This document shows positions 1 through 12,491 of a stretch of DNA of 64,000 nt, one piece after another (the stretch's first letter is position 1; the number at the start of each line of letters is the position of its first letter). The position numbers were made by a program, and so were the translations under genes. The DNA lies in contig OX419760.1 in the NCBI GenBank assembly GCA_948567375.1, positions 59,764,911-59,828,910 of the forward strand, written 5' to 3'. The notes beneath the pieces are model-generated. The model ran no database searches. It saw only the letters and a list, made by a program, of their open reading frames with translations, and was not told where the DNA came from. This DNA comes from Lunularia cruciata. Taxonomy: Eukaryota > Streptophyta > Marchantiopsida > Lunulariales > Lunulariaceae.

Positions 1-16
1 GAATCGTTGTCCACTA

Positions 17-336
17 GGTGCAATAGAAGATGCTGTTTGCATTACACACAAGGTCAAGACAAACCATGGGAGATATATTCCTCTAAACTCCATCCAAGGT
101 TTTGCAAAAATATTAGAGAAGCTCAAATTCCATACGGAAAAATCCACCATTCCGAAACACCAACTCCACATCATGATCAAATAGGTACAATAACAAGATG
201 CTACGTGCATTACATATGAGGTCATGGACAATGCTTTGTGTTTACTCCATGACGTCTTCTATATCCAAGGTTTTTGGCATATTATTGTTACATTGGCATA
301 CAAGTTAGAAGCTAAAATACACGATACTAAAGGCAA
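17..336. repeat. Imperfect tandem duplication, about 167-bp period
   Basis: Two diverged direct copies begin near 17 and 184 (shared blocks such as AAGATGCT, TGCATTACA and ATCCAAGG). No coding signal was recognised in this stretch. It sits just past the point where the neighbouring family-A gag homology stops, so it is probably not part of that element. Confidence 0.4.
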
Positions 337-339
337 ATA

Positions 340-1050
340 CTAGCAATCTGCAAGTTGCTCTATGATAGTTTGAAGTGGATCTTTTGTTGGAGGTGGAAGA
401 ACAACTAGAGCAACTACTACTTGTGGTGCAACTCTTGCCACCAAAAAATCAGAAGCTCCACTATATTTGTAGACTTGAGAAATATGCACAATCTCCTTCA
501 TTACAAAATCACTCTCATCCCTTTCCAAGCTCTCTTCCATACAAAACATAATCTTGATAGCTTCCTCCTTGGACGAAGGTTTCTCATATCTCACCTTACT
601 TTGAATATGTGATTCCAAACCCTCACACAAAATTCTTGGTGAGCATGGCTACTATCCTAATCATAGTATTTTCCTTATCATCCTTACTCTTCCTCAATGC
701 TATGTGGAACTTTGACTCTAACTTGTACACTCTCTCTACATGTGCTCTCACTTTCTCTCCACCTCCTTGCTTGAAGATAATAACCTCACTCATCATCTCT
801 CATAACTTTCATCCAGAAGAAAGTTTCAATATGTGCAATAGTCAAACTCTCCCATGACTCTTCTTGGTCATCTTTCTTTGTGTATTCCGGCTCATACTAT
901 GTAAGAGCTACATTCTCAAAGAAATCAGGTAATAATGAGGCACACTCATTCTTCCTCCTCTCATTCTTGTCTATGTACATCCTCTTGAAGTCTCTCATAA
1001 AAGCCTTCATATCTTCTCTATCCTTGCCAAAGAAAACCCAATTTTTCACA
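340..1050 (-). pseudogene. gag of Ty3/gypsy family A, degenerate
   Basis: The open part at 340-630 encodes the gag C-terminal region (blocks SKVRYEKPSS, DESDFVMKEIVH, YKYSG) and matches the intact-looking gag at 50230-50820 nearly residue for residue. Upstream, at 630-1050, homology continues only in fragments across frames, ending at a block that matches the start of the gag core in the other copy. Gag would form the retroelement capsid. The frame is broken, so no product is expected. Confidence 0.7.
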
Positions 1051-1429
1051 TCTTAGCACATCATTACCTTTCTCCTCTATTTAGTTTTTCTTTTTCCTCT
1101 CACCCTATAAATAATGAGTACAAACATGAATGATACCATTTGAGACTAGTTAACCATAGGGAACAAAAAAGGTTCATATTACGCAAAGATTTCCATTGTA
1201 TCATCAAATACTAAAGTGCATATTAATCAAAATTTCATGGGTAGTTTATCCTTGAGTTGAAAGATAGCTCCAACACTAATCTTGAGAACTATATGATGAA
1301 GGTAGTTTTTCTAGAGTGGTACTAAGACTCTCTCCAAGATCTTTCACCAAGGTTTCCAAAAGTACTACTTTTCCACTACATTCATGGCTCTTTGGAAATC
1401 CTTCCACTCCACAAACTTCACATAACTTC

Positions 1430-1640
1430 TTGATCCTAGATCTCCTTCCTTCCAATCTTGGTGAAGAAGGTACAACATGTAATCACATGCCAATTAAGCT
1501 TCTCCTTTCTCTCAATCTCTTACTCTCAAAACTCATTAGACATGCATTTGCTGTATATCTCTTTTGTCAACATAAAAAACACTTAGAATCACTCTTTCCT
1601 CCAAGTGATATAAGTTTTTGAGTCCTCTCAACACTCACTT
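1430..1640 (-). pseudogene. Leader zinc-finger ORF of family A, degenerate copy
   Basis: Minus-strand reading gives SKCFLC followed by a stop, then a knuckle whose histidine is replaced, then ESKRLRERR, and in another frame KLCEVCGVEGFP. These match the leader ORF at 49490-49962. The open plus-strand frame over this area is only its antisense shadow. Confidence 0.55.
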
Positions 1641-2601
1641 CCAATTTTACCCTAAACTCTCCTTTCATCAAATCAACCACTACTATCACTTCAACCTCTT
1701 GGGAACTTAACATAACCTCAGCTTCCACTCCTTATAGCCTTCCATATTCCCAAGATGAATCTAAACACTCAAAAAGTTTTGGTCATTCTTATACTCCTCA
1801 TACATGAAAACTCAGCTCTCAAAAAAAAAACCACTCCTCACAATGTCAATCAATTTTCCCAAATGGTAACTTCTACTTCTTTGAAAATTTTCACAACTAA
1901 TCATCACTTTATTGAATTATCCATGGCAAAATTTCAGCCCTCTTAATTGAGCCATGTGGCCTAAGCATCTCTCTATTCAATACACATCTTCCAAGATTTG
2001 GTCTAAAAACCACCTATCTCTTAAAAATTTTATAACTCTTTCTCCAAAAGCAATCTCTACTTGATTTCTAGACCACAAGGTAGACTATCTACCACTTAAT
2101 GTTTTTGAAAAAATTTCATTAAAATCTAATATGAAATAAAGAAATGGTGAACTTTGTACAAATTTCTAGAGAGCATGCAATTTTTAAAAACAATTTACCA
2201 TGTAAACTCCAAAACTTCTTGTTCAATGAGTCTAGTGGTTCTCAAAATAATTCCAAGTGTCCTGATTGAAGGAAAAACCAAGCTTTTATCTTTTAAAATT
2301 CAATTCCAGTTTTAAACTTCAATTTTTGCAAAACATGATGATAATCTCCAAAATCTAGAGTCTGTTTTACACAATCTCTCCAAATCTTCTCATGTGTATA
2401 GGATATATAATATCCCCTCAAAAATATCATAATGAACAACAAGGTATACAAATAGATCTAGATTCTCTTATATAATTTCAACCTTCTCTTTTCTCAATGT
2501 TCTTTCAAAGTGATGTTTCATTGCTTACTTTTGCCTCATATAAAATTGTATACAAAAAATTATTTTGCCTTTTAGAGAAGTCATGAAAATGGAACAAAAA
2601 A

Positions 2602-3275
2602 TGTGAGCTGGCCTTTCTCTCACTTACAATGAAAGTAATGCATCATGGACTAAAAAGGCATAGAATCCCAACTTTATCACACTCCTCTAAGGCTAAAGCT
2701 TCAAGGCACCACCAATCTCAAGTCATTGCTCACTAGAGAACTTAATGACAAAGAGATAGTTTCAAATGAAAGAATAATGAGTACTTTCTTACCCTTAGTA
2801 TATATAGTTCTGAAATATTTATACACCAAAGTTATTGATTATCAATGTAACTGAAGTTATTAGACAAAAAATCATATAAAGTCAAAAGTCTAAAGGAATA
2901 TCCAAGCTCATGGGAATAATATCCTAAGCATGTGATCTTATCTTGACCTAACAACAATGTCAAGACTTCTTTCATGTGGGCTTTTGTTGGACTATAGAAG
3001 AATCTAAACCAAAAGGCACAAGAGTTTTCAACTTTTTCCTCAGAACATCTAAGAATAATACAAAGTCAATACACTAGAATCCAAAATAGTGATGCTCACT
3101 CTGTCACCTTCCTTTAAGGTAGGGTCACCTCTATCTTGGCTGTGACTAACTCTAGCTAATCATGATTAATATAGAATATTGGTTAAAATTTATATAAATA
3201 ATATTTTTTTATTTACTTACAATACCAAACTACATATCCCAATAGAGCATACATGCACCAATAAGTGCATGTATT
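2602..3275 (-). repeat. LTR of Ty3/gypsy family A (copy A1)
   Basis: The reverse complement matches the LTR at 47943-48634 from its tip (TAATAC...GTGCATGTATG) through the TTAGTCATGATTAGCTA-type block to the end GAGCTCACA, followed by a degenerate primer-binding-site region. It is clearly older than the 47943 copy, with many substitutions and small indels. Confidence 0.75.
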
Positions 3276-3284
3276 AGAGGATCA

Positions 3285-3590
3285 GATGATCCCAACCAAT
3301 TGAGATAGTATGAAAAGGGATCTAGCTCTTATGTATGAGAAATGTAGAGAGAAATTCTATGGGAAATTTTATTTAGGATGGATAGGACCCTTTATCATCC
3401 ATGAGGTGTTTTTTAATTGCTCGCTCCAATTGAAGGATCTACAAGGTGTTTGGTTGAACACCAAGACAAATGGGTTGCAAGTGAAATAATATTATTAAGA
3501 AGAAGAAAAAGTAGAGAATATTTACAAGGGCACTCAAAGTTGAAAAAGGGTAAGTGTTGCAAGTCTTATTTGGGCAATGAGGAAGTTAAT
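3285..3590 (+). pseudogene. 3-prime end of a gypsy-type polyprotein (remnant)
   Basis: One frame reads IGPFIIHEVFFNCSLQLKDL followed by QGVWLNTKTNGLQVK and a stop. This is the usual C-terminal tail after the integrase of plant Ty3/gypsy elements. It differs from the tails of families A and C here, so it comes from another element. It is cut by the family-B LTR at 3591. Confidence 0.55.
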
Positions 3591-4186
3591 TATAATACAC
3601 TTAGCTAGACATATTATCTAGAAGTAGAAATTGGCTTGGTAATATCTGGAAGGATGTTATATATGATGGTCTAAGTAGATCAAATAAAGGTGTCACAAAA
3701 AGAGTACCTTTACTAATAGGGTAGAGACCAAAAACACACTAAAAATTTTAGAGCCAATTTTGGAGGCTTAGACAAATGAATTAGGTCTCAAAAATTGAAA
3801 CAATTCATCCCTTTCCTAAGAGAAAGGTGTTGTCTTCTCCCCCATGTTCATCCATCAAGAGCTTTCTAATGGTACCTCACACATGCTATTATGAGCTTCA
3901 TATTTCAAATGGTACCTCACACATGCTATTATGAGCTTCATAGGACAAAGATCAACATGTCATCCACCCATGCAACTAATCTAAGGGTGGAGCTTGCTGA
4001 CAGATCACCAATCCATGTATTTGATCAAAGGGTGGAGCTCTCTTAGATGGGGATCCTCGTTGCTATATGATAAAGACAACGTGCTCCTTTGTGGCATTGT
4101 AGAATTGAGGGATGAGATCTTATGTTTCTCTTGTGTTTCTTCTCTTATGTTTCTCTTGGGTGTTCTCTTGTCCTTGGAACATTACA
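3591..4186 (+). mobile_element. Solo LTR, family B (copy B1)
   Basis: It starts TATAATAC...TAGCTAGAC and ends GGAACATTACA, and matches family B along its length. It is flanked by TTAAT (3586-3590) and TTAAC (4187-4191), a 4-of-5 match to a target-site duplication. A 49-bp internal segment is duplicated near 3868-3945. The C-rich tract of the family is mostly lost. Confidence 0.75.
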
Positions 4187-4191
4187 TTAAC

Positions 4192-5860
4192 ACTCAATAG
4201 GATGCAAGGAAAATATTTTCAGTTTTTAAGTCACTTAATTGCTCCAATGAAACCTAGCACCATTGACAAAGTACTCACCTAGTCCATTACTTAACTAGAA
4301 ATGGTTCTAAAAAATTTGATAATCAATTAGACCCATTAGGTGCAACAATAGCTCCAAAATTGAAAGAGAACCATTCCACTTCCAATACCACCCAAATGCC
4401 AAGTAAGTACATGCATCAGATTCCAAGCTTTAGAAACCAACCATATGAACAAAGGGTGGCCTATCAACAACACCCCACATAATAGAATTGGGACCCCACC
4501 AAAATGATGATGGATCTCAAGGTTGACATTGGAAGTTACAAAATTTCCAATGGAGAAGGGAGGAAGGATTCCCCTCCCAATAGGGCCAACCCAACACATG
4601 TCAAATCAGTATGAGGGAATAAAACAATTCCAAAGGACCATTGGAGAGGATGAGCTAACTATTACAACTTCAAGTCCAATTCAACAATTCTTACCAATTT
4701 GATTAAGGCATTCAAAGAGAGCACATTAAGTTAAAGGAGATGTGAAGTTTGGAGTGCAAGTGGCCAATTTTTCTTTCTTATAACCTTTGAGTGGCCAAGA
4801 AATTGAGAGAAATTGTTTGTACGAGCTTGAAGTACTTTTTGATTGATATAAAAAGAGTTGAGAGGGGGAATTGGGATGCTTAGTGTAGTTTGAAGGAGTT
4901 GGTCAATTTCCAAGAGCAAGAATGCTTCTCATAGCTTGATTACTTTCCTTTGAGAAAAAAGAGTAGAGAGAGAGAATGAGGTCTAGAGTGATAGTGGTCA
5001 ATTTTTTTGTATGTAAACCTTTGAGTGGCCAAGACATTGAAAGAAATTATTTGCAAGAGCTCAAAGTACTTTTTTGGTGGAAATCAAAAATGTGGTGTGG
5101 GACAATTAAGATGTTGAGTGTAGTTCAAAGGAGGTGGTCCATTTTTTAGAGCAAGGATCCTTGTTAAAGCTCATCTCAAGAAATAGAGGAGGATTGTAAG
5201 CAAAAAAATTTAGCCCATTGTTGGAAAAGAATTCTTTTATCATCTTGGATAGAATCAATGGGAAAAATAGAAATGGGCATTTAGATAAGATTGACTAAGG
5301 AGTTGAGGAGGAAGGATGACTACAACAATTGCGGAGAGAATGAAGTGAACCTTGGCTTCTAAAGTAGGTGATAGATTCCTTATTATATTTTGGAAAGGGA
5401 GATAGTTTCCTTCAAAGAAGCCTTAGTAGTCAAGATAGTTGGAGTGGGAAGTGAAAAGGTTTAATCCTTGAATTAGAAGTCCATCTAACTATCAATAACA
5501 TGGTGGGATCTTGTGTTACCTCCAAGTTGAACCTCAAAAAGTTGATACTTGTAGTACCTTCCTTTATGGTAGAACAAGAGGAATTGAGAGCAAATTTGAG
5601 CACCATTGAGTGCAAATGATTACTCAAAGTCCCATTGGGGATTTCAAATAGAATTTATGGTGATGGAGCTAGTAATAGCTCTGATATCTAAAGGCATGGA
5701 TCCTACAATTAGGAGAAATCCTCTAAGATGGGATCTTCAATTTGTCCTAGATAGAAATACTTACAAAGGCAAATGCTTACAACAAAGAGGCAAGCTGTAG
5801 GTGATATAACCAAATTAGAGTTTATCGATAATAAGTACAATGTTCAAGAGGGATATACCT
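4192..5860. other. Unassigned stretch with a ~237-bp direct repeat
   Basis: No gene or element was recognised. Copies beginning near 4742 and 4978 share GTGGTCAATTT-type, CCTTTGAGTGGCCAAGA and AGAGCAAG blocks and run to about 5175. The short open frames here have no recognisable motif. Confidence 0.5.
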
Positions 5861-5869
5861 TTAATTCAA

Positions 5870-6345
5870 GAAAAATTTACACAAATACCCCAACAAGTTG
5901 TAAAATGAGAGAAAGGCCAATCTCATAAAACATAAGAAGGATGGGAAGACACCATCCTTGAATCCAATGTAAATTACAAAAGTACTTGTGATAATTGTTA
6001 ATTATAAAAATACCCTTGGTTAGTTTGAGGCCAGGGATGGGGAGGGTAGGCCAGGCCATGTTGGTTTTTGGTTCAATGGGAGAGGAATTTTCAATTCCCT
6101 TATGCTGCACTAAAGGATAGGAACCAAAAACTCAAGATGAATTTGACAATGGTCTTTGTAACTTGTAATTGCAATTCTATATAATTTTCTTCATAAGGCA
6201 TCACAACCAAGAAAGTTCTTCTTGTGTATCTTAAGGGTTCTTCACCATTCTCTAGTTCATTCAAGAAAAATTTTTCTTTCTTGCACTTGTGACTGATTTG
6301 CTTAGTGATCTTTTCCAATGCTTATCTTCTCCAGGCGGTATGGAT
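5870..6345 (+). repeat. Left terminal inverted repeat of the MULE
   Basis: It pairs with 11885-12298. Shared blocks include ACAAGTTGTAAAAT, AAAAATACCCTTGG, ACTCAAGAT, ATGGTCTTTGTAACT and GTTCATTCAAGAAA. It includes a ~90-bp insertion that the right end lacks. Confidence 0.8.
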
Positions 6346-6500
6346 TTCCAACTTGACATCAATGCATATGCTTGTGCTAGAGCTCAATACTAAAATATCC
6401 AACTCCATGTAGTTTTTTGGAAACAAGATTGAAGCTAGACCTAAGTGGGGGTCTCAAGTGAGCTCAAATCTGGCAATTAAGGGGCAAAATTCATGTTTTC

Positions 6501-7262
6501 TACAATTTAATTCTCTTGGAGGATCCTTCAGCTAGTTGCTTTTAGACACATTTGGTTGCAAGTTATTCAATTATTACTATTGTTTGGATACAAGATCCTA
6601 CTATTGTATACTTTGTGACCACAGATCCAATTAAAAATTATATGTTGGAAAGGAAAGATGATCTACTCCTAACTTGTATACTTGACTATTATCATTCTAC
6701 ACTAAAATAATTTATTAGCTCAAGTGTTTAAAGAATCTTTGCCTATCAATTCCAAAGTCAAATTGTAGGATGTTGGATTTTGTCCCCAAATGGTAACATG
6801 TTTGGTAATAAATGACTATAAAGAAGAAGGAAAACTTCATCCTTGGGTTTCAAAATTTACTAAGCATCTCACATTGTTCTTGCAATTTAATTCTCTCAAA
6901 GTATCCTTCAGTTGGTTTCATTTAAACACATTTTGTACCAATTTTTTTAGTTATAGCTACTATTTGAATATAAGATGCTTCTATTGTATGCTTAATGCAT
7001 TTCCATAGGTCCAATTTCCAATTCTATGTTGGAAAGGCAAGATGATCCTACTATTGACTTGTATTCTTGACTATCATCATTCCACACTAGAAGAATTTAT
7101 CAAGAGTTCATAAAATATTTGCCTATCAATCACCAAAGTTGAAGAATTGTAGGATGTTGCAGGTTTTCCCTAAATAGTAACATGTTTGGCAATTAATGAG
7201 TGTAAAGAAGAAGGAAAAGTTCATCCCCTTGGTTTCACAATCTCCTAAGCATCTCTCATTGT
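6501..7262. repeat. ~380-bp tandem duplication inside the MULE
   Basis: Units begin at 6501 and 6881 (CAATTTAATTCTCT...GGTAACATGTTTGG...AAGCATCTCACATTG). They are roughly three-quarters identical by eye. A short third trace of the start occurs near 7765. The repeat lies between the left inverted repeat and the transposase. Confidence 0.7.
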
Positions 7263-8054
7263 TAAATTTGAGCTATTTATGTCAAAAACTATCATTAGTG
7301 ATACTTCTACTATAGTCATTTTTTGCATTTACTCACACTAGATATTCCTTGTCAAAGCTTCACAAGGAACCTCAAAACTTCCTTTTCACACAAAATCCTA
7401 AGATTTCACGTGTTGCATGACAACCTATAAATTCAATGGCATCTCTATGCATGCATAGTGTCCTATATCCTAAGTGCATTTGTTCTTTCCTCAACTCTTA
7501 AATCCTTCAAACAAATGAATGCAATTTCTAGCTCCACAGCTCAATCCAAAACTATGTGACATGAGACTTTTAGTCAAAAAATTACACACTCTAAGAATAT
7601 AAGCAAATTCTATCTAGGTTGGACTCGGGTTTGTATATAGGTTTAAATACAATTGTTGTATAACTAATGTCGATAACACTAATTGTAAATGCTTTGCAAT
7701 TTCACAGTTCTTGCTCTCCCTCTGGAATTTGGCCATTAGGAGGTAGAAGCCATGCTTTCTAAAATTAAATTCTCTTGAAAGATCCTGTCTGTATTTAGTT
7801 TGAGTTAATATTGCAGTCAAAATTATTTCATTTGTGGATATTTTTGAATGAAATCTTGATCAAAAAGATGGCTATAATTACAGATTGCTTTGCTTTAGGT
7901 TTACTTGGTTTGAGTACAAGAGTAGATACATTGAAGGTAAGAGGTAAGAAATGAATGTGGAATCACCAAGCAAAGGAAATTCAAAGAGAAGTTTGGATAA
8001 ATTAGGTACCAAATTGAGAATTGGATCACTTACCTTGAACCTTGAACAACCATA

Positions 8055-8095
8055 TCACTATCATATCTTGTGCAAGGCACAAGATATGATAGTGA
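8055..8095. repeat. Perfect hairpin, 19-bp arms, 3-nt loop
   Basis: The left arm ends ...ATATCTTGTGC, the loop is AAG, and the right arm starts GCACAAGATAT. Every pair across 8055-8095 is complementary. It lies in the N-terminal part of the decayed MULE transposase region. Confidence 0.85.
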
Positions 8096-8190
8096 AAAGG
8101 ACTCAAAAAGAAATGGTACAATGCTATGCAATTAGCAAGCATTTTGTGCTAAAAGTAATGTCATGTAGCAGCAAAACATGTATAATTCTT

Positions 8191-8409
8191 TGTAGATGAT
8201 CTGCAATAAATGCTCATGGATTTTTAGTTTTTCTTACAACTTACTGAGTCCAATAAAACATATTGTAGATGATCTTCAACACCTACTTATGCATCTTTTG
8301 TCTTATTTCCAGCTTAGTAGGTTCAATAAAACATATTGTAGATGATCTTCAACATATGCTCATGCATATTTTTCTCATTTATAGCTTGTCAAATACACTA
8401 AAATGTGAT
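8191..8409. repeat. 73-bp tandem repeat, three units
   Basis: Units begin at 8191, 8264 and 8337 with TGTAGATGATCT; the first two end with AATAAAACATAT. It overlaps the decayed transposase and partly explains the open frame at 8269-8769. Confidence 0.8.
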
Positions 8410-11400
8410 ATAGAGTATGTTGTACTTTTTACAATTACAATTGCAAACTTTATGCTACAATTGTGTGCAATTCAGCCATGTTTACAATCTGGACCATCCA
8501 TGATGTTCACACATGTGGAGGCACAAACCACCTCAAAAACCACCAAGCCAATGCAACATGGGTTGCTCAAGATATTTTCCATAAGCTTTACAACACACCA
8601 AGCTACTAGCCAATGGAAAATCAACCTGACATCCAACATGAGCACAACATTCTTGTGCACTATCATTGTATTTAGTGTAGAGAAGAGATGGCCCTTGCTA
8701 CAATCCTCGGTTCTTATGAGAAAGGATGTGTTCATCTACCTCAATAGTATACCAAGCTATTACAAGTGAACCTTGTCAGCAATGCATTGGTTGAGATAAC
8801 TAGTATCAACTACTTCTATTAGTTTTTCTTTCAATAATTTGTATCAATTTCTAGATTCCTCAATAGCTGCCCAAAACTCTTGGGTATGCATAGAACACAC
8901 CTAAAGAGCATATAATCTAGGATAGTACCATGTGCAACCAATATTGATTAAGGAAGGACAATTTTCACCATTGCTTTTGCAATCATTGGTGCCAAAAGTG
9001 ACACAAATTACAGTTGGTTTCTCAAGAATCTATTGCAATGCTTTTTAGTAGCATAGTCAAAGGAGCATACCTTCCAAAAACTCAGTCTTATCAAACCACC
9101 AAAAGAGATTGATTTGAGCTATTGAAGCAACTTTTGGGCACCAAATCCATGGATTTTTCATGTGTCATCTTAGTGGAAAAAAATAATTCACCTTCAAAAA
9201 CCCAAAACTTATCTCACTTCTTTGGATGTATGCTTTTGTCATGGTTGGATTCACTTCATTGCTTGCAATTTTTTCTCATGCTTGAATGAATTTTTATTGA
9301 GCTTCTTTAATTCCATGCTTATTCACTTGCTCATTATGCCAAAGAGCTATGGAAGATTGACAACATTTCCTCTAAAGCTATCAAATGGATCCATGAGACA
9401 AAGCCAAAATATAAGGCAAATGCATTCTTTGAAAGAAATTGCTTTGAGCACCTCACATTAAATCTTAGAGGTAGTCAAAGCAAGGATTTTAGATGCATGT
9501 GAACTCCTCATATTCAAAATGGTTGAGCTCTTACATCTGATTGGTTGGTTTATGGAGCAATGCACCAAAGCTACAACATTCCAATCCTATCTCGCCCTTT
9601 AAGCCAAAGAACATGTTCAAGTTGCAATCAATCACACATAAAGATACCAAGTCAGCAAAGCAAGTGCCAATAAGTTTGAATCCCAGGCCAAATTTTCTAG
9701 TGAGGTTGTTAATATTGGAACACATACTTGTACTTTCTAGTCTTGGCAACTTTTGGGTATTTTGTGTGCCCACGCTTCTACTATTACTTTATTAACATGA
9801 TAGAATGTACATCTCTTTGCCACAAGTTATTCATGGTGGAGTAATATTGCAATATGTATAAGGAAATTATCCATCCAATCACTCACAAAAGTAGATTGGA
9901 AGATGCTAAGCTTAATTTTAAGGACAACAACAATGACAACAAGAAAAATAAATACCTTTTGCCTTCCACCAAAGACTTGAAATCCAGTGGTAACAGCTAA
10001 GACAAAGTGCATTTGTTGAAAAGAGGAAGGTCATGAGGTTGGGACAAGTGCACTGCAAATGATGCAATGCATTATTGTTGCACTTGTAAAGAACCAATCT
10101 AGTCAAAGTGTATTTTTGCTACTCTTGCTTCTTGGAAGAGAACTCCTTGCTATCACTATTGGTCATGCATAGAAATAAAATTACCTGATTTCATGAACAT
10201 ATCTACTCTATTGAGCTTTAATGTTGTCCAAGGATTCAAGCTCATCATATTTTATGATATATTTATTCAAAATTTTTAGAATATTTCATCAACCTAAGGT
10301 GGGCTATAGTGAGTGGACAACAAAAAATTGACCAAAACTATGATCTAGAGACTTGGCTTTAGCCAATATTTTCTAATCCTACTTTCCTTTTAGACTATAG
10401 TGTGGCATGTATGCTTCCTCAAGGTTCCTTAATCTTTCCAATCAAATTTGAGAATCATGCCATCTTGTCTAACTTTTAATACCCCAATATCACTAGTCTT
10501 CAAGAAAGCTTGAAATCAAGCACGGTTGTCATCTGCAGCACAATGTTTACAACCTCATATGTTTGATTAGTAGGGGAAATTTTTATGTTTATTGCTTGCT
10601 TACTTGCCTCCTGATCCATGCTAGAAAGTTACATGCAACATGCTGGATGTGAGTTGAGAAAACAAGATTAATTGAGCCTACATAGCACACTATTGGTCAT
10701 GGAAGCAAATTCTTTCTTGTTAGTAATTTTTACCATTGTGGTTTCAGCTTGTTGTGAGGAAGTGACTCCTTCAAGGTATGTATAGATGTGATGTGCCTAA
10801 GGAGCAGCATATAGGAGATGGGATAAAATGAGCCTTGTTTAGGAATGCAAATTCTTAGGTCAAGTTTGGATGGTGATGCAAGGAGAGTTTATTTAGAGTT
10901 GATTCCAATTTCCATCTTCGATTTGAAGTATCATTCAAGAGCTGATAGAAATGAGGATCACACAAGAAGGTACACACATATTGGATCCACTTTAATGTCG
11001 AACATCATAGTGCTTACATTGATGATGTGAACATATTCAAAGACTACTTTATGTTTTTAGATCTACTAAAATTTGGTGTTAGGAGGAGTCTTGACAAATT
11101 ATGAGTGCAACATTGTCACTCTAGTTAGAATAATTCCTTTATAAGTTTAAATTGGCCAGGCTAGATGACTTAATTGATGGAATATTTTGCTCTAGAGGAT
11201 ACATGGCTTAAGATATCAAACAAATTTGTTTGTCTTTTGTCTTTTGCTTCTATCACTTCTACTACTTTGACAAAAAATTGCTCCTATGATGTGCTCATAC
11301 TAGATGCAATTGTTTCTTTAGTTTTTGTGCACCACCTTGAAACTAAAATTAATAAATTGTGCTGAGACTTTGGCTTGGAAGATTGAGAAGACCCGTTTCT

Positions 11401-11884
11401 ATCAAGGATGTGGATTTTAGATCTCCAAGAACATATTTGTTCCTCATTAATCATTTCAAGAACATATTTCTTTGATGATCTGCTCATACTACTTGGGATT
11501 GTTTATTCACTTTGTGTACATATATGTGAATTCTAAGAGAGAACTGAAGGGCAGAAAACATTTCTTTCGTACTCCAATTGCCAAATTCAAGCTCACTTGA
11601 AACTCCCAATTAGGCAGAAGTAGCATGGAAATCCCGCCTATCAAAAGCCTGTATCAATAGTGCTAAACTTGGCATGATAAAACAATATGCATACACAAGT
11701 GAAAAATTATAACCCACCAATCTCAAATCGTCACCAAAAGAATCACTCATGGAACTAGGTCCAAAAGTTTGAAGAAATTTTGGCTTTGATATCTTCTCTA
11801 TGAACAATTGCATGGAGCTAGATTTCTAAGTAATGAGCTTTAGCACAAGCACATGCATGAATATTGAATCAAAAGATTTGTACC

Positions 11885-12298
11885 ATTTGGAGTAGGATAA
11901 GAAGTGGAAAAGGGATCACTAAATGAATCAATCACAAGTGTAAGGAACAAAAATCTTTCTTGAATGAACATGACAACAACAAAGAAACACTTAGATATTC
12001 AAGAAGAAATTTCTTGCTTGGAAAGGCTTGTGTAGAAATTGATGCAAAATCACAATCATGAGTTACAAAGACCATTTTCAAATAAATCTTGAGTTCTGGT
12101 TCATATCCTTTGGTGAAATATGTGGGAACCAAAAATTTCTCTCCCATGGAACCAAAAACTTCCAAGGCTTGGAATAGCTCAGCCCATGCTCCCTACCCTT
12201 GGCCTTGGACCACCCAAGGGTATTTTTGTAATTAATAGTTTTTAAGGGGTGATTTTTTAATTTTACAACTTGTTGGGGGCAATTTGTGTAAATTTCTC
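11885..12298 (-). repeat. Right terminal inverted repeat of the MULE
   Basis: The reverse complement matches 5870-6345, and the element's outer tip is at 12298. It is followed by the TTACTTCTA copy of the target duplication. Confidence 0.8.
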
Positions 12299-12491
12299 TT
12301 ACTTCTATTGTAAAATCCTAGTTGAGGAGGGTTTATTCTTCCTACTTATTATACATCCTGAGCATCTTGGGGTGAAATCTGGCTATTTTGAGTGCTTGGA
12401 TATACTTGGGTGGTAATGTAACAATATGGAGTTTAGCGACATAGTTAGCAAGGCTTATGAAGTAGAGAATAAACCAAATTAGCCCAAAATA

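Larger units (their letters stand above)
340..3275 (-). mobile_element. Ty3/gypsy family A, 5-prime portion (copy A1)
   Basis: Reading the minus strand gives the same order as the better copy at 47943-55512: LTR (2602-3275), leader with a zinc-finger-like ORF (about 1430-1640), then gag (340-1050). Shared protein blocks include SKVRYEKPSS and ESKRLRERR. The pol part is absent; homology stops at about 340. Stops and frameshifts occur throughout, so this is a dead fragment. Confidence 0.8.
7950..10125 (+). pseudogene. MULE transposase (DDE plus SWIM zinc finger), degenerate
   Basis: Fragments in shifting frames follow MULE transposase order: an N-terminal region ending near ANATWVAQDIF-like and GSYEKG-like blocks (8550-8730); the central DDE region with FAIIGAKSDTNYSWFLKNLL (about 8970-9035); a PKYKANAFFERNCFEHLTLNL-type block (about 9400-9465); and a SWIM-like zinc finger reading SWQLLGILCAHA (about 9745-9780) whose upstream CxC is damaged. 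Stops and frameshifts are numerous, so it cannot encode an active enzyme. MULE transposases cut and paste elements with long inverted repeats and 9-bp duplications, which fits the ends seen here. Confidence 0.7.
5870..12298 (+). mobile_element. Mutator-like element (MULE) with long terminal inverted repeats
   Basis: The left end (5870-6345) and the reverse complement of the right end (11885-12298) match from the tip GARAAATTTACACAAA inward for about 410 bp; the left copy carries a ~90-bp insertion. Flanks TTAATTCAA (5861-5869) and TTACTTCTA (12299-12307) agree at 7 of 9 positions, as expected of an old 9-bp Mutator target duplication. A decayed MULE transposase lies inside on the plus strand. 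Nothing was recognised between about 10130 and 11880; captured host sequence is possible there. Confidence 0.8.

Noticed and set aside
8269..8769. 166-codon plus frame
   Set aside because: The frame does not follow the MULE transposase homology, which lies in the neighbouring frames; the first part is the 73-bp tandem repeat.
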